From Paulinella micropora (lineage: Eukaryota > Cercozoa > Imbricatea > Euglyphida > Paulinellidae), in the NCBI GenBank assembly GCA_019918135.1, contig WBZZ01004797.1, positions 80,001 through 144,000 of the forward strand: a stretch of DNA of 64,000 nt, read 5' to 3'. Position numbers and translations under genes: made by a program. The notes under the pieces are model-generated. The model was not told the DNA's origin. It did not search any database and saw only the letters and a list, made by a program, of their open reading frames with translations. Positions 52,098-61,923 of the stretch are shown here, piece after piece (position 1 is the first letter of the stretch; each line of letters starts with the position of its first letter).

Positions 52098-53234
52098 CTA
52101 GGCGCAGCAGTCGAGCCAGCCCGAGGTCCAAGCGAAGTCCGCCATTTCTTGGCGCTGCGCCGCGGAGTTCCGCCAGTAAGCTTCAACCGAATAGTTGGGT
52201 TGCAGCGGCATAGCCAGCACGCGCACACCCTTTTGGCACAAGCCCTGGTACCCGGCCTGGCAGCCGCGGGGCACGTACACTGTCCTGGTCACCATCGGAT
52301 CCAACAGCGCGAACATGAGCGCGGATGCCGTGCTCTGCGCCATAGCCCACGCCCGGGCGCACCTGAAGCGCTGCAGCTGCGCCCCGTAGTCGGAGTCCAC
52401 GTCCAAGTGGAAAGCGTGCGCGGATCCCGGGCGCAGCAGCCTGGGCAGAAGCGCATGCCTCTTGTCTTCAGACATGAGGTACATGTCGCCTTGCTCTGAC
52501 GCTGTAATGCGCTGGTAGAAAACCAAGGGGGGCTGCCCGTACAACATGTTAGGAAAGTTTGGGTTCGACCCGTCGCCCTCCATGATGTCGCCCGAGCGCA
52601 GGTGCGCGTAGATCGGCACCACTTCACTGCACTGAGCAACGAACGCCGGCCGCACGAGCGCGCGCTGGCACCCGTGCACAAATTGGGCAGTGCTCCCGTG
52701 CAAGCAATGATCGCGCACTGCGTCGTCCTTGTCTAGAAACCGGGCGTAAAACCACGGCCAGTGGTTCAGAGTGCTTTCTTCCTGCACGTGCGTACTACAA
52801 TTCCGGGCCACACGAGCGCCGGGCCACTGCGCCGTGCCGGCCAGAGAGGTAAAATCAAAGTCCCAGGTCCCGTTGGACCACAACCAGTGGTTCTTGATCG
52901 TCAGGCGAACGCGCTTGCCACAGCAGTAGGCGGCTGCGAGCAGGGTGTTCATCGCGGCCACCATGTTCATTGTTCCGTGCGAGCTGTTCTCCAAAATCAG
53001 CTCGTGGTCCAAGCTGCGCTGGCTGCGCGTGCTAGACACAAACCAGGGACAATAGTTCCATTGTTCCTTGTAGACCATGCTGTCAGTGAAGCCACTGTTG
53101 TTTGTTTTCGGAATAGCGTGGCTGGTATCATACCAGAAGGCAGTATTTCTTCTATAAGCAGTGAATACTAGCAGCGGGGTTATTGCGACTAGGCACGACA
53201 GGCTAGCAGCCACAGACAGTCTCCTTGGCAACAT
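52098..53234 (-). CDS. Type-II membrane glycosyltransferase (fucosyltransferase-like)
   Basis: 378 residues from ATG 53234. A short basic tail and a single N-terminal hydrophobic anchor (LSVAASLSCLVAITPLLVF, ~8-26) give the type-II Golgi layout. The lumenal domain has several sequons (NNSG, NSSH, NGT, NCST) and a YAHLRSGDIMEGDG motif around residue 218. HxRxGD is the nucleotide-sugar-binding signature of alpha-1,2/alpha-1,6 and O-fucosyltransferase superfamilies. The C-terminal half has further conserved-looking blocks shared with the pseudogene at 44.5 kb. The stop is TAG 52098. It likely adds a sugar (fucose suspected) to secreted proteins; the Ser/Thr-rich adhesins next door are plausible acceptors. 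Donor sugar not proven. Confidence 0.6.
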   Translation of the reverse strand: MLPRRLSVAASLSCLVAITPLLVFTAYRRNTAFWYDTSHAIPKTNNSGFTDSMVYKEQWNYCPWFVSSTRSQRSLDHELILENSSHGTMNMVAAMNTLLAAAYCCGKRVRLTIKNHWLWSNGTWDFDFTSLAGTAQWPGARVARNCSTHVQEESTLNHWPWFYARFLDKDDAVRDHCLHGSTAQFVHGCQRALVRPAFVAQCSEVVPIYAHLRSGDIMEGDGSNPNFPNMLYGQPPLVFYQRITASEQGDMYLMSEDKRHALLPRLLRPGSAHAFHLDVDSDYGAQLQRFRCARAWAMAQSTASALMFALLDPMVTRTVYVPRGCQAGYQGLCQKGVRVLAMPLQPNYSVEAYWRNSAAQRQEMADFAWTSGWLDCCA

Positions 53235-53516
53235 ATGGTCTGTTTGCCCGCGTCCTTTTCCGGTCGATTATGGAACCTCTCGTGAGCACGACCGCCCCCC
53301 CTCATCACCCCTCAGGTAGGTTGGTCGTGCGCCTCCTCCCTTTTCTCTTTTCGTCAAGAATTGCAGGGTGTGTGTGAAGAAAGAGGGGAAAGGAAGGAGG
53401 TGAACGAACGCTTGATTCAAAGAATTGCGGTAGAGCTGTCGCGTGTTTCTCAGGGAGAGAAGGGGGAAAAGGAAGGGAATAACAAGCAACGGTTTAAAGA
53501 AGCAGAGAATATAAGC
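53235..53516. other. Upstream region of the glycosyltransferase gene
   Basis: Purine-rich stretches (GAGAGAAGGGGGAAAAGGAAGG); no gene seen. Probably the promoter of the minus-strand glycosyltransferase. Confidence 0.35.
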
Positions 53517-54218
53517 ACTGAATAGACTGGATGATCACAGGTAGAAAGTGTGACTTAATGTCAATCACCAGCCGGGTGGCCTAGTAAAAGAAGATATTAA
53601 TAATCCCGATACTATTTTTACGCAAACACATTTAATACAGCTTGGGGAGATGCATGACGTTCGCCCAAAGAGCTAGCTTTCTGCTCGCACCAGCTGGCAG
53701 TCATACTAGCTTACAGGTGCCGTGAAGGTGGTGTGTGAACGACCAGCGCGTCAGCACTAGCGCTCAAGTGTCTCCTAGGCTAGTGTCTACTCGGCGTCGC
53801 TGCCGCCGCCGCCTGCTCCGTCGTCGTCGGAGCCGCCGTCGCCCGGCCGGTGGTCTTCGCATACGAGGGCCAGCGAGTCGCCCACGACGGCCGCCCCCCA
53901 AGCCACGGGCCCCGCTCCCTCCTCGCCGCGTGCGTCGGCCGCCCTCCAAGCCACGTGCTAAAGCGTCGTCCTGACTCAGTAAAACCCGAGCCCACGCAGC
54001 ACGCACCACTACGCTCCCCCCCCCGCCTCCACTTGGCCTCTCTCCCCTTCCCCTCCCCTCGGGGGGGCGTCTCTCTTTCCCTCCTTCCCTCCGCCGGCCG
54101 AGGGCGAGGTTATGCGTACCAGGCTCTAGGGCTTCCCCCCCCCTCTCTCAAACTCTGCCCAAGCAACCGGGGAGGAGCCCTAGCTTTTCGTCGTCTGGTG
54201 CCGGCTCAGCGGCCCGCC
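53517..54218 (+). repeat. Array spacer, copy B
   Basis: Second copy of the 44913-45608 spacer, with TGACTCAGTAAAA at 53972-53984 and the GGCCCGCC leader before ATG 54219. Confidence 0.85.
53787..53885 (-). pseudogene. C-terminal scar of the Cys-rich gene, second copy
   Basis: Reads VVGDSLALVCEDHRPGDGGS and an acidic/Gly tail ending in TAG. Same position relative to the adhesin start as the scar at 45187, so it was duplicated with the array unit. Confidence 0.8.
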
Positions 54219-56702
54219 ATGTACGTAGTGCTGTTGTTAGCTGCCTGCCTCTGGCCCTCCGCCCGGCCTTACTGCGCCTACGAGTGGCGCGAGCGGCGGC
54301 CATCAGACTTGGTGCTGGACCTCTGGGTGCCGGCGGGCGGGGACGCCTGGACGCTGCCGGCGGGGGGTGCCGTCTACGGCAACGGCACGGCCGCCCGCCG
54401 CCGGCGCATAGCGCAGGGGAGCGGCTCTCTCTTTTGGGTGTTCTGGGGCGACGGCACGCCCGTCCAGCGCTGCAGCGACGCCGAGCCGTGCACGCACGCG
54501 TTCGCGGTGGCCAGCCTAGTCACGGTGATCGTGGACGGGCCCGTCGTAGACTGGGCCATGACGCCGGCCTGGCGCGAGGGGCTGACGAGTTTCGTCGAGC
54601 TGCGGCGCATCCACTAGTGGGGTGGGCTGCAGCTGGCCCCCAGCACGGGGTACCACTTCTACGGCGAGGAGTCGCTCGTGTCGCTGCCACCCCTCGCGGA
54701 CCTCGACACGTCGCATGTCAGCAACCTGGCCTTTAGCTTTGCCCGCCTGTCGGCAAACGCGTGCTTCGACGTGTCGGGCCTGCGGACCGACTCGGCCGAG
54801 ACGCTGCGCGCGGCGTTCGCGAACTCGCCGTGCCTCACGTTTGCCGACACCAGCGCTTGGGACCTATCGCAAGTGCGGGACGTGTCGTTTATGTTCGCCG
54901 GCACGGGTGCGGCGTCGATCGGCGGGCTGGAAACGTGGAACGTATCGCGCGTCGTGAACGCCACCGGCATGTTCGCGGACGCCGCCGCGCTGCAGGCCGA
55001 CCTGTCGCGCTGGGCGCTGGACAGCCTGCAGGACGCCACCAGCATGCTGGCGGGCGCGCCGCTACTGGCGCGGAATTTCAGCGGCTGGGCCGTGAACTGG
55101 ACGCAGCAGACGTGCCTGCAGCTAGTGGAGTCGGCGCAGCTCATGAACTGGCAGGCGCCGCTGGCGTGCCAGGCCTGGCTGCCCTCCGAGACGCCGTCGC
55201 AATCGGTCACCCCTACCCGGACGCCCAGCGGCTCGGTGACGCCCAGTGGCTCGGCGACGCCCAGCGGCTCCGTGACGCCCACCAGCTCCGTGACACCCTC
55301 CGTGACGCCGACCGTGTCAATGACGCCCGCACCTTCGCAATCGCCCGGCGCCTCGACCACCTCAACCGCGTCACCTTCGCTGACAGCCTCGGCGACGCGC
55401 ACCAGCTCCCCAACCTTGTCGGTGACGCCGACCAGCTCCGTGACGCCGGCGGTTTCTGTGACGCCCAGCACCTCGGTGACGCCCACCACCTCGGTGACGT
55501 TGACCAGCTCCGTGACCACCACCAGCTCCGTGACGCCGACCAGCTCCGTGACGCCCACCAGTTCCATGACGCCCACCAGCTCCGCGACACCCTCCGTGAC
55601 GCCGACCGTGTCAGTGACGCCCGCACCTTCGCAATCGCCTGGCGCCTCGACCACCTCGACCGCGTCACCTTCGCTGACAGCCTCGGCGACGCGCACCAGC
55701 TCCCCAACCTTGTCGGTGACGCCCAGCACCTCGGTAACGTCCACCAACTCGGTGACGTCCACCACCTCGGTGACGCCCAGCACCTCGGTGACGCCGACCA
55801 GCTCCGTGACGCCCAGCACCTCGGTGACACGGTCCGCGACGCCGACCGTTTCAGTCACGCCCAGCACCTCGGTGACGCCGACCAGCTCCGTGACGCCCAG
55901 TATTTCCGTGACGGCGACCATTTCCGTGACACGGACGCCCACCATTTCTGTGACGTCCACTATTTCTGTGACGGCGACGTCCACCCTCTCCGTGACGTCT
56001 AGTATTTCCGTGACGCCCAGTATTTCCGTGACACGCACACCCACCCTTTCCGTGACGCCCACTATTTCTGTGACGGCGACGTCCACCCTCTCCGTGACGT
56101 CTAGTATTTCCGTGACGCCCAGTATTTCCGTGACACGCACACTCACCCTTTCCGTGACGCCCACTATTTCTGTGACGCCCAGTATTTCCGTGACGCGCAC
56201 ACCCACTGTTTCCGTGACGCCCACGATCTCCGTGACGCCGACGCCCACCCTCTCCGTGACACCGACCATTTCCGTGACACCGTCCGTGACACCCTCCCGC
56301 ACGCCGACTGTCTCCGTGACACCGACCATTTCCGTGACGGCGACGCCGACTATCTCCGTGACGCGTACCATAACGCCCACGAGCACACAGACACCAACGA
56401 GATCTCCCAGCATCTCAACCACCGCGACGCCTTCCGTCAGCGACCAAAGCATTACCCCCGGAGCCAGTTCCACAAATTCACTCACTGTCACTTTTAATAA
56501 TCTCTATCTCGTCCAGTGCCCTACTTTTGTTAACAGAGATAATTGGGATCAGTCTATACCTAATTACTATGGTGACCAGTTCTCGGTTTCCTGGACGAAC
56601 TATGTCTCGCCTAACAGAGTTACCGTCACAGTTACACGTCTGGACAGTAGTGGGGGGTGGGGATTGATCCTGAAGTTTACGTGCAGGGGATACATTCTGT
56701 AG
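54219..56702 (+). pseudogene. Adhesin-like protein, copy 3: in-frame TAG and alternative C-terminus
   Basis: Signal peptide MYVVLLLAACLWPSARPYC, then the same PKD-like and BspA/DUF285-like regions. At 54615-54617 a TAG replaces the CAG (Gln) of both paralogues in the context IH-stop-WGGLQL. The rest stays in frame through a long SVTP stalk (~350 residues, more Thr/Ser and VTSS variants). After about 56400 the sequence is unrelated to copies 1-2: no EGF and no Cys modules, but a ~75-residue tail (LTVTFNNLYLVQCPTFVNR...LKFTCRGYIL) with two Cys. If the TAG is read as stop only 132 residues are made. Confidence 0.8.
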
Positions 56703-57294
56703 TAAAGAAGTAGGGGAGCGACTGCACGCTCGCGCCGCTTACATGCCGCAACGTGTACGCAGTCGCTTACATTATTTAAGTTAACGAGAAGAGCAGGGCA
56801 GCTCCGACTGGTACTTATTAAGACTTGGCTTTCACTTGCAATGGGTATTATATATATATATATTTAATACTGAAAGGGTGTGAGAAACTGTATTGATAGC
56901 AAGAGTAAAAGCAAGGGTTGAAGTTGCTATCCAACTTGCCGAGGGCAGGCAATGGCTTTTTCTCGCAACAGGACCTCTGCTGATGGCTGATAGTGTCTGT
57001 TGCCAGCCTAGCTTTCCTGCCGACCAACCCTGTACTTTCTTAGCCTTTCCCCCACACTCTCATTGCTAGTAGCACACGCCTACCACCCGTAGTGGTTATC
57101 CCTGGCGAGTTCCGGGTGGTGCGCTTGCGCCAGAGTGGTGTGGGGGTAGCAGAGTTTGCGGGGAGGTAAGAGGGTACCACAGGCTCTGAGGGAGGGAGGA
57201 AGGGTGTCTGTCTTGCCGGCAGGTAAACGCCACTGGGGGAGAGCGCCGTGCACCCCCCCCCTCTCACTTTCCTTCATTCCCCCCTCCCCGGAGC
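56703..57294. other. Intergenic
   Basis: AT-richer stretch with a (TA)n run near 56850; no gene seen. Confidence 0.4.
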
Positions 57295-57705
57295 TTACTC
57301 GATGTCGCTGCCGCCGCCGCCGCCTGCCCCGTCATCGTCGGAGCTGCCGTCGTCCGGCCGATGGTCTTCGCAGACGAGGGTCAGCGAGTCGCCCACGACG
57401 GCGGCTGCGGGAGCCTGGCACACGTGGCAGCTGCCGTTCAGCAGGCGCCGGCACAGTTGCAGCTCCGCCCGGGAGCAGACGTAGCACATGCCCTGCCACG
57501 CCGGGAACACGAAGAAGCGCGCCACCTGGTAGCAGCGCCGGCCGGGCACATCCGTGGCACAGAGTAGGTAACTCCCGTCCAGTTGGTAGCCCTTCTTGCT
57601 GAGGGCCTCGGTGTAGCCCATCAGCGTGCCACACGCATGGCAGCCCCCTTCGGTGCCGTCCTCGAACAGCTGGTACTTGTTGCGCCGGGCGCAGCCCTCC
57701 CGCAC
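57295..57705 (-). CDS. Small Cys-rich zinc-ribbon-like protein
   Basis: 136 residues from the start codon at 57705 (region MREGCARRNKYQLFEDG) to TAA 57295. Cys pairs GCHACG, CATDVPGRRC, CYVCSRAELQLC and CHVCQ form a pattern suited to two zinc sites. The tail is acidic and Gly-rich (PDDGSSDDDGAGGGGG). No signal peptide. Its C-terminal tail survives as two scars in the adhesin array spacers, so this is the intact source copy, or the end unit of the ancestral array. Function unknown. Confidence 0.6.
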   Translation of the reverse strand: MREGCARRNKYQLFEDGTEGGCHACGTLMGYTEALSKKGYQLDGSYLLCATDVPGRRCYQVARFFVFPAWQGMCYVCSRAELQLCRRLLNGSCHVCQAPAAAVVGDSLTLVCEDHRPDDGSSDDDGAGGGGGSDIE

Positions 57706-57792
57706 ACAAGTCCACGTCCTACGCCACAGACACGCACAGACACGCTCAGGCTTATAGAAACACGCGTGCAGCTACCGAGCCACCCGCACACG

Positions 57793-57798
<6 letters not shown>

Positions 57799-57829
<31 letters not shown>
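57799..57829 (+). repeat. (GA)n microsatellite
   Basis: About 14 GA dinucleotides upstream of the Cys-rich gene. Confidence 0.9.
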
Positions 57830-57833
<4 letters not shown>

Positions 57834-57980
57834 TTAGAAAGAGAGAGAAGAGAGGAGGAGGAAGCAGAGGTGAGTGGACTTTTTCGACTGTCGGTACATG
57901 ACGAGGCTGGAGATGGTCCTACAGGGAACACGACAGCAGTGGCACACCAGCACACACGCACACCAACGGGCACAGCAATG

Positions 57981-60439
57981 TCAAGCAGCAGCGACGGGGC
58001 GCCCGCGGGCGACGGCCAAGAGGGACCGAGAGTTCAGGAAGGACGCCTCGGCCGCGCGCTGCTCACTCTCCCAATCGATGTCCCCCCCGGCCGGGCGCGG
58101 GGCCTTGCCGCCTGGTAGCGGCCGGCGCGGGGCCTTGCCGCCTGGTAGCGGCAGGCGCGGAACCTTGCCACCTAGCAGCGGCCGGCGTGGAACCTTGCCG
58201 CCTAACAACGGTCTGGCCGTCGAGTCGCCTGGGGGGTGTGTGCGCGCCTGGCCTGCGTCACCGCGGTAGAGTTTCGACTCCCGCTCTGCCTTGGCCTCGG
58301 GGTACAGCTTCGACTCGCGCTCTGCCTTGGCCTCGGGGTACAGCTCCGATTCGCGCTCTGCCTTGGCCTCGGGGTACAGCTTCGATTCGCGCTCTGCCTT
58401 GGCCTCGGGGTACAGCTTCGACTCGCGCTCTGCCTTGGCCTCGGGGTACAGCTTCGACTCAGGGTAGCACTGTGCGCCGTGTGTCAGCAGCTGGTCCACT
58501 TCGTCCGGCGGGTCGTAAGGCATACGGCCCCGCGGATATCTAGGCTGGACGCAGGCTTCCGGGCTGCCCGGACCTAGGGGCGCGGACTCCACTGGGAGCT
58601 GTCCCACTACGGGCCAAAACAGACAGCGAACATGAGCAACTGAACCTCTGTCGCAGCCGGCGCGGCGGGCGGGGGCAGCAGCAGCGGCAGAGCGCAATGG
58701 ACCGGTAGGGGGCGAGCCGAACAGCAGCGGCAGCGGGGAGACGGGTGACAGCCCTGAAAGCCAGGGTGTGCATATACGGCTGTGCGGCGTGGAGCGTGTG
58801 TGTGTAGGAGAGCGTGCTTGCAAGGGGAGGGGCGAGCACTAGGTCTGGGGACAAGAGTACCCGACAGGTAGATTTCCAGGGGCGAGGCAAAGCGCACCCC
58901 CGGCCAGCCAGGGCCCGGCGGAGGGGCGCCCCCCACGCCGGCCGGGGTGCTAGCGCTCTGCTCACTCGCGGGCGGTGCGTCCTGAGCAGGCGGCTCGGGC
59001 GACGCTACCTCCGCCCCCCGGCCTCCGCCGGGTGCACCCTCGACCCCCGAGACACCCTCCTCTGGGCTGTCGGACTCCTCTGAGCTGTCAGAGTCCTCCT
59101 CATCCTCCAAAACACCCCCCGCTGGGCTCTCCGGCTCGGACTCCACTTCTTCTAGCTCCTCAAGCACTGCTTCTTCCTCACCCCGCGCACCGGCCACGGG
59201 CCCCGCTCCCTCCTCGTCCCGTGCGTGTGCCGACGGAGCAGGGGATTCCGCTCCCTCGTCCCGTGCGTGTGCCGACGGAGCAGGGGATTCCGCTCCCTCG
59301 TCCCGTGCGTGTGCCGACGGAGCAGGGGATTCCGCTCCCTCGTCCCGTGCGTGTGCCGACGGAGCCGGGGATTCCGCTCCCTCGTCCCGTGCGTGTGCCG
59401 ACGGAGCCGGGGATTCCGCTCCCTCGTCCCGTGCGTGTGCCGACGAAGCCGGGGATTCCGCTCCCTCGTCCCGTGCGTGTGCCGACGGAGCCGGGGATTC
59501 CGCTCCCTCGTCCCGTACGTAGGCCGCTCCCTCGCCCCGTGCGTGTGCCGCCGCCGCAGCCACGGGCCCCGCTCCCTCGTCCCGTACGCAGGCCGCTCCC
59601 TCGTCCCGTGCGTGTGCCGCCGCCGCAGCCACGGGCCCCGCTCCCTCGTCCCGTACGCAGGCCGCTCCCTCGCCCTGTGCGTGTGCCGACGGAGCCGGGG
59701 ATTCCTCTCCCTCGTCTCGTGCGCAGGCAGCCCCCGAAGCCACGGGCCCCGCTCCCTCGTCCCGTACGCAGGCCGCTCCCTCGCCCTGTGCGTGTGCCGA
59801 CGGAGCCGGGGATTCCTCTCCCTCGTCTCGTGCGCAGGCAGCCCCCGAAGCCACGGGCCCCGCTCCCTCGTCCCGTACGCAGGCCGCTCCCTCGCACCGT
59901 GCGTGTGCCGCCGCCGCAGCCGCGGACCCCGCTCCCTCGTCCCGTACGTAGGCCGCTCCCTCGCCCCGTGCGTGTGCCGCCGCCGCAGCCGCGGACCCCG
60001 CTCCCTCGTCCCGTGCGTGTGCCGACGGAGCAGGGGATTCCTCTCCCTCGTCCCGTACGTAGGCCGCTCCCTCGTCCCGTACGTAGGCCGCCCCCTCGCC
60101 CCGTACGCAGGCAGCCCCCGAAGCCACGGGCCCCGCTCCCTCCTCACCGCGTGCGTCCACAGACAAGGCCACGGGCTCGACTGGCTCGGGCGGGGTCTGG
60201 CGCTCGAAGATGTTGTTCAAGACCCGACGGGGCCGGCGGGGCGGAGCGTAGAGAAAGTCGGGGGCCCAGTGCTTAGGCCGGCCAGCTACTGCTGCCAGGC
60301 GGGCAGACCGTGGCCGTCCTTCCCGGGCCGAGGCGGGGGTCGGCAGGCGGCCCTCGGCGCGGCTGCTGTCAGTCTGCAACAGCCAGCCACAGCACACCGT
60401 GAGTTGCACGAGGCACACCATGAGTTGCACGAGGGGCAT
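57981..60439 (-). CDS. Secreted low-complexity repeat protein with one probable intron
   Basis: ATG 60439 opens a signal peptide (MPLVQLMVCLVQLTVCCGWLL). After a basic stretch comes a 14-residue tandem repeat (ESPAPSAHARDEGA and AAAAAHARGEGAAYVRDEGAG variants, ~residues 90-420), then an acidic Glu/Ser region. The frame would end at 58607. However, a GT at 58860-58859 and a pyrimidine-rich ...TTTTGGCCCGTAG ending at 58607 are both phase 1 and join it to the downstream frame. That frame reads GQLPVESAPLGPGSPEACVQ and a 12-residue repeat (SKLYPEAKAERE, five copies), a KVPRRPLLGG-type repeat, and stops at TGA 57981. A 254-base intron is therefore likely. Repetitive charged secreted protein, perhaps matrix or cell wall. 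Confidence 0.6.
58285..58465 (-). repeat. 36-bp tandem repeat, five copies (coding)
   Basis: Unit CTCGGGGTACAGCTTCGACT plus 16 bases on the plus strand, encoding the 12-residue SKLYPEAKAERE repeat on the minus strand. Nearly identical units. Confidence 0.9.
59195..60150 (-). repeat. 42-bp tandem repeat array (coding)
   Basis: Plus-strand unit around GTGCCGACGGAGCCGGGGAT, period 42 bases, with shorter variants that lack part of the unit or insert CGCCGCCGCAGCC. Encodes 14-residue repeats. The period divisible by three leaves several frames open on both strands; only the one with a signal peptide is taken. Confidence 0.9.
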
Positions 60440-61188
60440 GCTCTTGCCTGCCTAATCCTTCGCCCTCTGGCTGCTCCCGCCCGCAGACAACGCACACTGC
60501 TGCCGCCACTCTCTTTGCTCCAGCCCTGGCCTCTGCTAACAAGGAAAACAGACAGCGCGGGTAGTACCTCTGGGGTGGCAAGGGGAGGGGGCACCGGTCC
60601 GCCTGGTGTGATGAACGGTGTCCGTGCACTGGACTTCTTGTGTTCCCTAGCCGCCGCACGCCGTCTGCGTCCGGCGACCGTACCCTCCGGTTGCCCCTCG
60701 GGCGCCAGTGATGGTGCAGGGGTGGTTGAACGAGCTCGGATCGCCCTAGTGGACCGTCGTCCTCTGCGGCTGGACATCAATGAACCTGTGCAGCACAACC
60801 AACAATAGTCAAGTCAACGAGAGAGAAGCATGCCCCGCCACACTGTCCACCCCCTTTCCTCCCAACCGAGGTCTGTCACTGTCCCTCTGCCTGTGCGTAG
60901 GTCTCTCTGCCTGGGCGTAGGTCTCTCTGCCTGGGCGTAGGTCTCTGTGCGTGGGTGTGCCTCTGTGTGTGTGTGCCTCTCTGTATCTCTTCCTCCCTCT
61001 CCAGCACAGAGCAATGTAACGAGTGCAGAACAGACAAGAGCAAACTATTTCAAGAACTCGGAGGTGACGGTTGCTTCTTCAAGAACTTAAAGGATAACGG
61101 CTAGCACAAGCGAGCATAACCGACACATCGAGGGTGCACCAAGAAAGCCAGGCGCGTCTACCCCCTCTTTCGATCCCACTCTAGCTAT
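60440..61188. other. Intergenic with a 20-bp tandem repeat
   Basis: 60896-60950 carries about three copies of GTAGGTCTCTCTGCCTGGGC. Otherwise no gene seen. Confidence 0.4.
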
Positions 61189-61416
61189 GGAAGCACACGA
61201 GCCAGGACAGGCTGACGAGCCAGGGCAGGCAATAGCAGACATTGCTACAGTGGCCTCGGGTAAAAAAATCCTGAAGCTCCCAGACTTGTCTCTGGAGTGA
61301 GTTCTTAATGAGACCCTCCATTTCCAACCATTCCTCTTCTTGACAGCACTACACTGAATCCTGGTTATGTTCCTGGCCATCACACCGCTTGCTCTGCTGG
61401 CATATGTAGTGCCTGA
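61189..61416 (+). CDS. Possible small two-exon gene
   Basis: ATG 61189 opens MEAHEPGQADEPGQAIADIA... to codon 36. A GTGAGT donor at 61297 and TTCTTGACAG acceptor ending 61346 define a 50-base intron. Splicing continues the frame to TGA 61414-61416 (59 residues). An alternative downstream frame (MFLAITPLALLAYVVPEL, hydrophobic) could belong to another isoform. Support is only from the good splice signals and the small size of other introns here. Confidence 0.35.
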
Positions 61417-61539
61417 ACTTGCTGCAAAGAGCAAGCTTCTAAGAAAAGAGCTTCTGTCCCAGGTACATGCACGCTCTATCTTGTGGCTGGCTTAGGAGCA
61501 GAAGGAGGCCAGAAAAACCCGTTTTTTCCGGTAGGTCTT

Positions 61540-61685
61540 GCCGATTCGAAACGGGCTGGAAGCCCGTCTCCCCGGCCCGTTTTCGAACCGAAACGGGCCA
61601 AAAACCCGTCTTTCCGTCCGGCCCGTTTCCGAACCGAAACGGGCCAAAAGCCCGTCCGGCCCGTTTCCGAACCCAAGCGGGGCCG
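61540..61685. repeat. Cluster of short palindromes
   Basis: Two or three copies of GGCCCGTTTC-CGAACC-GAAACGGGCC (10-base arms) at 61574-61599, 61620-61645 and a decayed third from 61658, each followed by AAAAGCCCGTC. Could form cruciforms or an RNA stem array. Confidence 0.8.
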
Positions 61686-61923
61686 ACAGCCTCTTTCTTT
61701 CGGTCTGTCTTTGGCGCTTTTCTGAGCCGATTCTCGCGGCTCTCAAAAAACACCGCTCTTGCGGAACCTTTGCTGGTCATTCGACTGACTGTGTTATGTA
61801 GTGTACGGCTGTAAACAAGGTGTCACAGGAGGGGGGAGGGCAAGAGCACAGGGGGTGCATAGTGCAAACAGTATTGTGGTGTGCAGAGGGCTAGTGTAGC
61901 TATTTTACCCACCTGGCCTGGGG

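Noticed and set aside
54615..54617. Reassignment of TAG to glutamine in this genome
   Set aside because: Adhesin 1 and both glycosyltransferase copies end at TAG where paralogues also end or diverge, so TAG works as a stop at least sometimes.
58975..60808. Long plus-strand frames (433 and 527 codons) opposite the 60-kb gene
   Set aside because: They consist of 42-bp repeats read on the wrong strand; no signal peptide or non-repetitive flank, and three frames are open at once.
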